NCBI GenBank assembly: GCA_023426545.1
Contig: JAFAAN010000142.1
Span: 1 to 12,631, forward strand
Direction of reading: 5' to 3'
DNA from: Pseudomonadota bacterium
GTDB lineage: Bacteria; Myxococcota; Myxococcia; Myxococcales; Myxococcaceae
DNA: 12,631 nucleotides
Numbering within the stretch: position 1 is the first letter of the stretch; the number at the start of each line of letters is the position of its first letter. The notes under the pieces were generated by a model. That model was not told the origin of the DNA and did no database searches. It worked only from the letters and a program-made list of their open reading frames with translations. Below, piece after piece: positions 1 to 5,618 of this stretch. A program made the translations under genes and the position numbers.

Positions 1-611
1 GCCTGCCGCTGGCGCTTCCGCCGGGCGCGCAGCCTGCGCAGCCCGCTGATGACCACCACGGTGGCCACCAGCGCCACCACCATCAGGTGCTCGGCGCGCG
101 CGGCCCCCTTCGTTACCGCCTCGACGCTGTGCGAGAAGGCGTAGCCCAGCCCCACCACCAGCGGCGCGCTGAGGATCAGCGCCAGCCCGTCCCACAGCAG
201 GAAGTGCCGCAGCTTCATGCCCTGCACCGCGGCCATGATGAAGACGGCCCCTCTCAGCACGGACAAAAAGCGGCCTACGAAGACGCAGCGCCCTCCGTGG
301 AGCGCGTAGAGCCGGGCCAGCCTCTCGCGGCGCTCGGGCGGCAGGAGTCTTCTCAGCCGCGGATGCGCGTAGAGCGCAGGCCCCACGCGGCGGGCGGTGA
401 GGAAGAGGGCGATGTCTCCGCAGATGACGCCGACCAGTCCCACCACCAGCGCCACCGTTAACGAGAACACGTCCTGGTGAGCCAGGATGCCCAGCGACAG
501 CAGCACCAGGTCCTCGGGGATGGGCACGCCCAGTCCACCTGCCACCAGGGCGGCGAAGAGCATGGCCGCCGAGCCATGGGAGAGCAGCCACGGGAGTGAG
601 CTGGCGGCCAT
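1..611 (-). CDS. DedA / SNARE-associated (VTT domain) membrane protein, C-terminus cut by window edge
   Basis: About 203 residues are visible and no stop is reached before base 1, so the 3' end lies outside the window. The ATG at 611 is preceded by GAGGAG with 6-nt spacing, which decides the start. Seen: a hydrophobic N-terminus, then GGLGVPIPEDLVLLSLGIL (residues 25-43, the re-entrant DedA motif with acidic E33), a second hydrophobic block around 50-71 with GD at 65-66, and GRFLSVLR (113-120). Its two arginines (R114, R120) have the six-residue spacing known for R130/R136 of E. coli YqjA. Hydrophobic segments follow at about 137-155 and 173-188, then a very basic tail. Known: DedA proteins are inner-membrane proteins needed for membrane-potential and lipid homeostasis; several recycle undecaprenyl phosphate or flip phospholipids. 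Which role applies here cannot be told. It probably shares a transcript with the AI-2E-type gene 19 nt upstream. Confidence 0.9.
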   Translation of the reverse strand, partial: MAASSLPWLLSHGSAAMLFAALVAGGLGVPIPEDLVLLSLGILAHQDVFSLTVALVVGLVGVICGDIALFLTARRVGPALYAHPRLRRLLPPERRERLARLYALHGGRCVFVGRFLSVLRGAVFIMAAVQGMKLRHFLLWDGLALILSAPLVVGLGYAFSHSVEAVTKGAARAEHLMVVALVATVVVISGLRRLRARRKRQRQ

Positions 612-630
612 TGCGTACTCCTCGGAGGTG

Positions 631-1770
631 TCAGGGCGGGCCCGCGGGGCCGGCTGCTCGGGATGCGCTGCGCTCCTGCCTGAAGAGCAGGACCTCCCGG
701 GTGATGATTTGAACGGTGGCGGCCACCGGCACCGCCACCACCGCCCCGACGATGCCCGCCAGCTCGGCACAGAACAGAACGGACAGGAGGATGAGGAGTG
801 GATTGACGTGCACCGTGCGCCTGAAGACGAGCGGCGCCAGCACGTTGCCCTCCAGTTGGCCGTAAAGCAGGAAGTAGGCGAGGGCCGCCACCGCCACCCA
901 TGTCCCCTTCGTCGCCCACGTCAGCAGGGTGATGATGCCGCCCGCGATGAGCGGCCCCGCGTAGGGCACCAGACTGGAGAACCCGCTGGCGATGCCCAGG
1001 GGCAGGAAATACGGCAGGCCCAGGATGGCCAGCATCCCGGTGGTCAGGGTGGCGTTGATGGTGCAGATGAGCACGAGCCCGGACAGGTAGCCGCCCGTGG
1101 CGCTGTACACGTTGTGGAGGACCCGCACCGAGCGCATCCGGTGCTCCGGGCCGACCAGGGTCAGCCCCTTGCGAATCAGGTCTCCCCCGAACGTGAGCAT
1201 GAACACGACGAGGAAGAAGACCGTGAGCGCTGAGCCCACCAGGCCCACCACGCCCCCAATCGCTCGCACCAGCAGCTCCGGCAGCGCTCCAGTCGCGAGC
1301 CTGGGCGTGGCTTCCTCCAGCCTGCGCGCCCATCCGAGTGCTTGCAGCCGCTCACTCACCACCTGGAAGGCCCGGGAGCTTCGAAGCCCCTCCATGAGCT
1401 GCGGCCACTGACGGACCAGGGCATCGAACTGGTCCGCCGCGGCGGGAATCACCAGCAGCGCGAGGGTGGCGACCACCACGAGCAGCGCCGCCACCACCAG
1501 GGCGATGGCGAGCAGGCGGGGGAGCCGCTGCCGCTCCAGCCTGGAGACACCGTGCTCCAGGGCGAGGGCCAGGATGATGGCGATGCCCGTCAGCGTGAGC
1601 GCCACCCGGGTCTTCACCACCAGGGTGACGAACGCGACCATCGCGAGCACGGAGGCGCAGACGGTGAACACCGTCCTGGGTGTGACCTGGGAGCGTTGCC
1701 CCCTGCCGTCGCGCTCCGTCACCACCGCCCCCGCTCGCGTCCCGTGTCGCTGCAACCCGGACGTGTCCAC
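631..1770 (-). CDS. AI-2E family transporter (PerM/TqsA-like permease)
   Basis: A 379-residue polytopic inner-membrane protein. Hydrophobic segments are seen at about 33-52, 56-71, 85-109, 168-194, 225-249, 252-283, 288-303 and 322-355, the usual eight-segment layout with a soluble stretch (110-165) between segments 3 and 4. The family signature is clear at the C-terminal half: SSLVPYAGPLIAGG (265-278), QLEGNVLAPLVF (305-316) and VNPLLILLSVLFCAELAGIV (322-341). Known: the family is named after the E. coli autoinducer-2 exporter TqsA, but other members act as Na+/H+ antiporters or have no known substrate, so AI-2 transport should not be assumed. The GTG start at 1770 is weak: its purine stretch abuts the codon. 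An in-frame GTG near 1722 would shorten a poorly conserved N-terminus and is an alternative. The gene ends 19 nt before the DedA start, suggesting an operon. Confidence 0.92.
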   Translation of the reverse strand: MDTSGLQRHGTRAGAVVTERDGRGQRSQVTPRTVFTVCASVLAMVAFVTLVVKTRVALTLTGIAIILALALEHGVSRLERQRLPRLLAIALVVAALLVVVATLALLVIPAAADQFDALVRQWPQLMEGLRSSRAFQVVSERLQALGWARRLEEATPRLATGALPELLVRAIGGVVGLVGSALTVFFLVVFMLTFGGDLIRKGLTLVGPEHRMRSVRVLHNVYSATGGYLSGLVLICTINATLTTGMLAILGLPYFLPLGIASGFSSLVPYAGPLIAGGIITLLTWATKGTWVAVAALAYFLLYGQLEGNVLAPLVFRRTVHVNPLLILLSVLFCAELAGIVGAVVAVPVAATVQIITREVLLFRQERSASRAAGPAGPP

Positions 1771-1879
1771 CCCTCGCGGGGCGGGCCACCCACCCCGTCG
1801 TCCAGTCCCGACGTGGACCCGTGGCCAGTGGGGCTGGCCGGAGTGGGCAGGGCGTCGAGAGGGGGCGGGCTACCTCGGC

Positions 1880-1912
1880 GCGCCTCGCGTTCCTGGCGTG
1901 GACGCGAGGCGC
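1880..1912 (-). terminator. GC-rich hairpin downstream of the collar gene
   Basis: A perfect 11-bp inverted repeat, GCGCCTCGCGT / ACGCGAGGCGC, with an 11-nt loop, begins 21 nt past the stop codon of the collar-protein gene on the minus strand. No T tract follows on either strand, so it is not a textbook intrinsic terminator. It could instead be a stabilising 3' hairpin or slow polymerase in this high-GC genome. The rest of the gap (1771-1933) shows nothing recognisable. Confidence 0.5.
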
Positions 1913-1933
1913 CGAATTCCTTGTCGAGGTGCT

Positions 1934-2458
1934 TCAGCTCCGCGACGGATAGATGCCCTCCAACGCGATGATGAAGTTGATGCAGAGGAAGGGCGACATG
2001 TTGTTGTGCGGCTGGGTGCCTCCCGCGGCACCGATTGCCGAGGGGCTCATCGTTCCGTCGATGGGGGCTGCCCGGTAGTTGGTGATGCTCGCCGTGTTGT
2101 CCGCAGCGAGCACGGTTCCAACCGGGGTTTCTGTATCACCCTGCTGGCTGCTGACATTCAGCGAGTGGTTGTGCGCCGGCATCTGCGACGAATTCAGCGT
2201 CACGCTCTCCGACCCGCCCTGCTCACCCAGGCTTCGTGGGGACAGGCCCGGGCCCTGGCCCGGCTGCATGGGCAGACGGCCTCGAAGGTCCGGCAGCGCG
2301 AAGGTGGTCTGCCCGTTGCCACCATAGGTGGTGCCGAGGATGGAGTAGAGCGCCGTGTTCTGGGCGACGGAGAGCAGCTGTCCCTCGCAGAAAGCCCAGC
2401 CCCGCGGAGCGAAGTTGCCTGCGAACATCATGATCTGACCGATGAAGGGCTCTGACAC
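1934..2458 (-). CDS. Phage tail collar domain protein (microcystin-dependent-protein family)
   Basis: A 174-residue protein matching the tail-collar family along its whole length: EPFIGQIMMFAGNFAPRGWA at the N-terminus, TTYGGNGQTTFALPDLRGR (43-61), a variable GQG/GEQGG centre, SQMPAHNHS (91-99) and a C-terminus with GTQPHNNMSPFL (147-158) and INFIIALEGIYPSR. I prefer the GTG at 2458: it places the protein start at SEPFIG as in relatives and leaves 9 nt after the AAGG purine stretch. The ATG at 2464, six bases upstream, leaves only 3 nt. Known: such proteins occur both as phage fibre parts and as free-standing bacterial genes of uncertain role (MdpB of Microcystis). No other phage gene is in the window. 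It is divergent from the collagen-like gene, and a sigma-54 type motif lies 51 nt upstream. Confidence 0.93.
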   Translation of the reverse strand: MSEPFIGQIMMFAGNFAPRGWAFCEGQLLSVAQNTALYSILGTTYGGNGQTTFALPDLRGRLPMQPGQGPGLSPRSLGEQGGSESVTLNSSQMPAHNHSLNVSSQQGDTETPVGTVLAADNTASITNYRAAPIDGTMSPSAIGAAGGTQPHNNMSPFLCINFIIALEGIYPSRS

Positions 2459-2508
2459 GTGCATCTACCTTTCGATGTGAGGGCTGCGGGAACCGCGACC
2501 GCTCCATG

Positions 2509-2524
2509 AGCAAAGGTCCGGCCA
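2509..2524 (-). promoter_or_regulatory. Candidate sigma-54 (-24/-12) promoter of the collar gene
   Basis: On the minus strand the sequence reads TGGCCGGACCTTTGCT, preceded by C. It matches the YTGGC-N7-TTGCW core with the exact GG-to-GC spacing that sigma-54 requires. Predicted transcription start is near 2498, giving a leader of about 40 nt to the GTG at 2458. An inverted repeat GTTTCAC (2542-2548) / GTGAAAC (2571-2577) lies 18-53 nt upstream of the -24 element and could bind an activator or bending protein. Confidence 0.6.
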
Positions 2525-2800
2525 GCGCTCGCCTCGCGCGTGTTTCACGTGCGTGTGACAGCGGGATGCAGTGAAACGTGAGGCACGGTGGCTCGATGCG
2601 CCGGTGTGTCACACGCCGCCGTGCGTCCGTTTCCGACGCGGATGCGTTGTCTCCAAACGCGGGACCTCTGCACCTGCGTGCCGACGCAACGCGGGTGCGT
2701 TCGCCTCGAACGCCGGGACTCCGTTGAATGGGTGCCTCATCAGGAGCGCGTGTGCGGGATTGCCGCCGGACGTCCTGGGTTGCCTTCGATTTGTTCAGCG
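2525..2800. other. Gene-free divergent control region between collar and collagen-like genes
   Basis: I see no credible gene here. Open frames run through it, including an upstream extension of the collagen-gene frame, but they lack ribosome binding sites and family resemblance. The region holds an inverted repeat at 2542-2577, the phased ACGC elements at 2636-2719, and on each flank an outward-facing -24/-12 motif. It reads as a shared regulatory region. Confidence 0.55.
2636..2719 (+). repeat. Phased ACGC-type direct repeats, candidate activator-binding array
   Basis: Four related elements begin at 2636 (ACGCGGATGCGTT), 2657 (ACGCGGGAC), 2689 (ACGCGGGTGCGTT) and 2710 (ACGCCGGGAC). Start-to-start spacings are 21, 32 and 21 nt. 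The first two together resemble the last two, so the block is an imperfect direct repeat of about 31 bp offset by 53 nt. The array lies about 105-190 nt upstream of the predicted start of the collagen-like gene and 140-220 nt from that of the collar gene, the usual range for enhancer-binding proteins of sigma-54 promoters. The binding role is inferred. Confidence 0.45.
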
Positions 2801-2816
2801 TGGCGTGAGACTTGCT
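2801..2816 (+). promoter_or_regulatory. Candidate sigma-54 (-24/-12) promoter of the collagen-like gene
   Basis: TGGCGTGAGACTTGCT matches the TGGC-N7-TTGCW core with exact spacing. It predicts a transcription start near 2827, followed by GAGGAG at 2845-2850 and ATG at 2859, that is a leader of about 32 nt. The fit between promoter, ribosome binding site and start codon supports the short form of the gene. Confidence 0.6.
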
Positions 2817-2844
2817 CAAGGCTCCGTGGACGACGTTTCACCGC

Positions 2845-2850
2845 GAGGAG
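2845..2850 (+). promoter_or_regulatory. Ribosome binding site that fixes the start of the collagen-like gene
   Basis: GAGGAG with 8 nt to the ATG at 2859. The open frame extends upstream to a GTG at 2571, but that candidate start has no comparable site and the lipoprotein signal peptide begins only at 2859. Confidence 0.8.
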
Positions 2851-2858
2851 ACCGGCAG

Positions 2859-4400
2859 ATGATGCATGTGAATTGGCGACGCCTCCTGTATCAGAAGTGG
2901 TTTCAGCCGCTTCCGCTGACGGCGCTGCTGGTGTTGTCGGGGTGTGACGTGGGCACGCCGGGGGCGCGGGGCGAGCCGGGGGAGCCCGGTGTCATGGGGC
3001 CTCAAGGCCCTCAGGGCGAGCGCGGCCCCGTGGGGCCGCCAGGAGGTCCGGAGGGGCCGCCCGGCCTGACGTCGCTGGTGCGCACGGCCTCGGAAGCCGC
3101 TGGTGAGAACTGCGCTCGGGGCGGCGTCGTGGTCGAGACGGGCATCGACCTCGACCGCAACGGCGAGTTGGAGGACGAGGAGGTCGATACCTCGCTGTCC
3201 CGCTATGTCTGCAACGGTGACCAGGGGCCCGCGGGCCCCGATGGACCGCAAGGCCCCGTGGGGCCGCAGGGCCTTCAGGGGGAGCAAGGGGCGCAGGGGC
3301 TGGTAGGGCCGCGGGGTGAACAAGGTGCACAGGGCGCCCAGGGCCCCGCGGGCCCCGCGGGAGCGGCGGGGCCTGCCGGTCCGGCCGGTCCGCAAGGTCC
3401 CGCTGGTCCGGAGGGACCTGAGGGCCCCGCGGGAGCGGTGGGGCCCGCCGGCCCCGTTGGTCCGCAAGGTCCCGCCGGTCCGCAGGGGCCCGTGGGTTCG
3501 GCGGGGGCCTACGGTGACGGTTCGGGCGGGGCGTTCAGCGTCCCCATCGGAAACACCGTGGATTTGACCACCCCGCAGGGCTACGCCTCGCTGTCGGGCC
3601 GGCAGCACCTGCAGTTCTCGAGCGTCACCATCGCGGGCACCCTCATCGTCCCCAGTGGAACGGTCATCCGGGCCACCGGCGACGTCACCGTCAACGGGAC
3701 GATCATCGTGGACCCCAGCGCCGAAGATAACGGCGCGGGCCCCGCGGAGGCGGGCGTGGCGCGTGCCGCCGCGGGCGAGCCCCAGGGCGGGCGTGGGCTG
3801 CTGCCGCTCCAGGCCGCGCAGCTCCTGCGGCCCGGGGGGCTGGGCGGGGGCGCGGGCGCCAAGCAATCCGGTGTGCCCGGTGGCAGGGGCGGCGGCTCGC
3901 TGGTCATCCTCGCCCAGGGCGCAATCCGCGTGCCCCCGGGAGGCGGCATCAACGCCAACGGTGAAGCCGGTGGGTCTGGCGACAACCTGCCCGGCTCGGG
4001 CGGTGGCGCGGGGGGCGTCATCGTCCTCGCGGGGAAGGGCTCCATCACCGTGGGGGGCATCGTCCGCGCGGCGGGCGGCAACGGTGGCGCGGGCAACAAC
4101 CTGGGAGGCGCGGGCAAGGGCGGCGGTGGTGGTGGCGGTGGCGGCATCATCCAGCTCCTCTCCTCCACGGCGCCCGTTGTGACGGGTGGCATCCAGGTGA
4201 ACGCGGGCCCCGCGGGGGCCACCGCGAATCCCACGGGTGCCAGCCAGGCCATCACCGCGGGCGGTGGCGGTGGCGCGTGCGGCGGCAATGGCGGCTCGGG
4301 TGGTGGCGGGACGCTGCCCTCTCAGCAGCAGCCCGAGGCGGGGACCGCCGGCTATGACCTGCGGACCGTCACGCCCACGCCGGAGAACGTGTTCCTGTAG
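2859..4400 (+). CDS. Collagen-like lipoprotein with Cys-bounded insert and glycine-rich C-terminal domain
   Basis: 513 residues. A signal peptide (1-28) ends in the lipobox LSGC, with C29 as the lipid-modified residue and Asp at +2. Ten Gly-X-Y triplets (32-61) are followed by an out-of-register glycine and a short tail to 69. Residues about 70-119 form an insert bounded by C85 and C118, resembling the DUF7151 modules common in myxobacterial lipoproteins. It contains D97-x-D99-x-N101-G102-x-L104-x3-E108, an EF-hand/dockerin-like loop. Then come 33 uninterrupted Gly-X-Y triplets (120-218, rich in GPA, GPQ and GPE). The rest (about 219-513) has short hydrophobic strands (TLIVPSGTVIRATG, GGSLVILAQGAIRV, GGVIVLAGKGSITV) separated by poly-Gly loops, suggesting a beta-solenoid. 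Likely role: a surface or periplasmic structural or adhesive fibre; the triple helix, Ca2+ binding and solenoid are inferred. It is divergent from the collar gene and has its own sigma-54 type motif. Confidence 0.9.
   Translation: MMHVNWRRLLYQKWFQPLPLTALLVLSGCDVGTPGARGEPGEPGVMGPQGPQGERGPVGPPGGPEGPPGLTSLVRTASEAAGENCARGGVVVETGIDLDRNGELEDEEVDTSLSRYVCNGDQGPAGPDGPQGPVGPQGLQGEQGAQGLVGPRGEQGAQGAQGPAGPAGAAGPAGPAGPQGPAGPEGPEGPAGAVGPAGPVGPQGPAGPQGPVGSAGAYGDGSGGAFSVPIGNTVDLTTPQGYASLSGRQHLQFSSVTIAGTLIVPSGTVIRATGDVTVNGTIIVDPSAEDNGAGPAEAGVARAAAGEPQGGRGLLPLQAAQLLRPGGLGGGAGAKQSGVPGGRGGGSLVILAQGAIRVPPGGGINANGEAGGSGDNLPGSGGGAGGVIVLAGKGSITVGGIVRAAGGNGGAGNNLGGAGKGGGGGGGGGIIQLLSSTAPVVTGGIQVNAGPAGATANPTGASQAITAGGGGGACGGNGGSGGGGTLPSQQQPEAGTAGYDLRTVTPTPENVFL
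3351..3482 (+). repeat. 72-nt in-frame duplication inside the collagen repeat
   Basis: Bases 3351-3410 and 3423-3482 are identical at 53 of 60 positions by my count, with an offset of 72 nt, which is 24 codons or eight Gly-X-Y triplets. Most differences are at third codon positions, so the protein repeat is better conserved than the DNA. It looks like an internal duplication that lengthened the triple helix. Confidence 0.8.
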
Positions 4401-4440
4401 GCCCGAGCGGTTTGGGGGGATGCGGACGGCTCGCGGGCAA
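4401..4440 (+). other. Short 3' region of the collagen-like gene
   Basis: No convincing terminator is visible. The decamer GCTCGCGGGC occurs at 4429-4438 and again at 4444-4453, separated by AATCA, and GCCCGAGC at 4401-4408 is nearly complementary to both copies, so a bulged hairpin is possible. No T tract follows. Confidence 0.3.
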
Positions 4441-4680
4441 TCAGCTCGCGGGCCGTTCGTGTTTCCGAGGCATGGTTTCGCAGTGCTTCAGCCCTGGCGT
4501 GGCGGCGGCCGCCACGACATGGACACGTACGTGGGATTGCGCCATCCACTGCATGCGCAGGAAGGCGTCCCGCTGTGCGGGCTCCCAGCCCCACGCGGTG
4601 AGCTCGTGCTCCCGTGTGCTGGCGTACAGCGCGAAGCGGAAGGATTCGTCCGAGGCTGTCGCGGCGCGCAGGTCGGGCAC
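4441..4680 (-). pseudogene. N-terminal remnant of a GNAT-type acetyltransferase
   Basis: A 79-codon frame from GTG 4680. Residues 3-48 read as the start of a GNAT acetyltransferase of the type with LRxATxxDExFxFxLYASTR-x-ELxAWGW-x-xAQRxAFLRMQ-x-x-AQ. Clear matches are YASTREHEL (19-27), AWGW (29-32) and QRDAFLRMQ (36-44). After about Q48 the similarity stops and the rest is unrelated. No acetyl-CoA motif (R/QxxGxG/A) follows, and the frame ends 40 bases before the convergent collagen-like gene. No Shine-Dalgarno sequence precedes the GTG. I read it as a gene that lost its C-terminal two thirds. A short expressed protein cannot be excluded. A near-perfect palindrome (4498-4516, arms of 9 bp) lies where similarity ends. 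Confidence 0.6.
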
Positions 4681-4859
4681 GGTGGCGAAGAGCCTGGCTC
4701 GCCGGGCGAGGACGCGTCCACCAGCAGACGGGGCCGCGCCGGGACGTCATCCGCCCAACGGCGGATGCAAGCAGCTGTAAATCCGGACGTCCTGGTCTTC
4801 GTGGTCAGACGTCAGACCCGGATGAGATTTTCGGGAGCAGTCCCCGAAGGAGCCACGCC

Positions 4860-5378
4860 ATGAAGAAGACGCGAGACGAAGCCCGTACCCTCCACGAAGT
4901 CGGTGAGGTGGAGACTCGGTGGCGCGGCCTCGCCGCCCGGTTGATGGAGCTGGGAGACGACGCGATGGACGCGCAGCTCCTCGTGGCCTTCCGGGCCGCG
5001 CGCGAGGAAGGCGTGGTGCCTCCGGATGCCGGCTTCTTCCTCGTGGCCCACATCCTCACCGCCATGGCGGACGAGGCCATCTCCGAGGAGCCGCGCGTGT
5101 GCCGGCTGGCCCTGGAGCTGGAGCTGATGGAGCGCGAGTACGGCGTGGAGCAGCGCGCCTGGCTCAGCGGCGAGGAGACCCCTCCCGAGGACTGGGAGGC
5201 GCTCCGCGCGGCGTACGAAGCCGCGTGCGACGAGGCCCGCGCCACCTTCTTCGCCGCCTATGGCGAGGAGGAGATGGCCCGGCTCTACCTGGATGATCGC
5301 TTCACCTTCCACCGCCGCTTCGAGAGCGGGCGCCGCTTCTTCCACGGCCTGCCCATGCTGCCCGAGCATCTGCACTGA
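4860..5378 (+). CDS. Acidic helical protein of unknown function
   Basis: 172 residues; not recognised as a named family. The ATG at 4860 follows AAGGAG (4847-4852) with 7-nt spacing, a strong site. No signal peptide or membrane segment is seen. The protein is rich in Glu, Ala and Arg and looks all-helical, with hydrophobic-plus-acidic helices at about 20-45 (WRGLAARLMELGDDAMDAQL), 55-72 and 78-95, a tryptophan at W122, and an aromatic/basic C-terminal segment (LYLDDRFTFHRRFESGRRFF, 144-163). It stands alone: the GNAT remnant is on the opposite strand upstream, and 416 nt without a gene follow. Coding use is typical of the window (GC-rich third positions), so it does not look recently acquired. 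It is probably a cytoplasmic, lineage-specific myxobacterial protein. Nothing in the context points to a function. Confidence 0.8.
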   Translation: MKKTRDEARTLHEVGEVETRWRGLAARLMELGDDAMDAQLLVAFRAAREEGVVPPDAGFFLVAHILTAMADEAISEEPRVCRLALELELMEREYGVEQRAWLSGEETPPEDWEALRAAYEAACDEARATFFAAYGEEEMARLYLDDRFTFHRRFESGRRFFHGLPMLPEHLH

Positions 5379-5618
5379 CTCTCAGCTCTCGGTTTCTCTT
5401 ATTCACTTATTCAAATGAAGTGAGTCGTTGGCCGCGCATTCTTGGCGGAATGTTGCGGCCACAAAGTGTGGATTAGCAGGACTTCAAGGTAGCTCAACGC
5501 TGCGTTGGTGATGCAGCTTGTGTCGTCCTGGCATTTTCCGTCAGCACACCCTATTTCGGCGCTCACTTCCGGGTGGCGGGGGCGGTGGCGGGGAAGAAGT
5601 CAATGCATACCAATGGTG
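5379..5618 (+). other. Gene-free region with several hairpins, partly AT-rich
   Basis: No credible gene. Seen in order: a locally AT-rich stretch at about 5392-5420 with the inverted repeat TCACTT/AAGTGA (5403-5423); a compound hairpin at 5429-5461 with stems TGGCCGC/GCGGCCA and CATTC/GAATG around a 6-nt loop; CAACG-CTG-CGTTG near 5493; and a G-rich stretch near 5570-5594. The first two lie within 85 nt of the preceding stop codon and may serve as its 3' end, though no T tract follows them. Confidence 0.4.

Noticed and set aside
1934..2458. Prophage remnant
   Set aside because: The collar gene is full length and stands alone; no integrase, capsid, terminase or attachment repeats are seen.
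2571..2858. Upstream extension of the collagen-like protein from GTG 2571
   Set aside because: It would bury the lipoprotein signal peptide, has no ribosome binding site, and runs through the candidate sigma-54 promoter; GAGGAG at 2845 fits the ATG at 2859.
3226..3510. CRISPR array or non-coding tandem repeat
   Set aside because: The periodicity is 9 nt of Gly-X-Y codons in an open frame; there are no spacers or constant repeats.
2838..4288. Long minus-strand frames opposite the collagen-like gene (Arg/Pro-rich proteins)
   Set aside because: They are the mirror of Gly-Pro-rich codons and show no domain, signal peptide or ribosome binding site.
5443..5456. Fourth sigma-54 promoter, TGGC and TTGC near 5443
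   Set aside because: The gap between TGGC and TTGC is 6 nt, not 7; sigma-54 spacing is strict, and the motif lies inside a hairpin.
5570..5594. G-quadruplex in the G-rich stretch
   Set aside because: Only three runs of three or more G are present, so a stable three-tetrad structure is not supported; chance in GC-rich DNA is likely.
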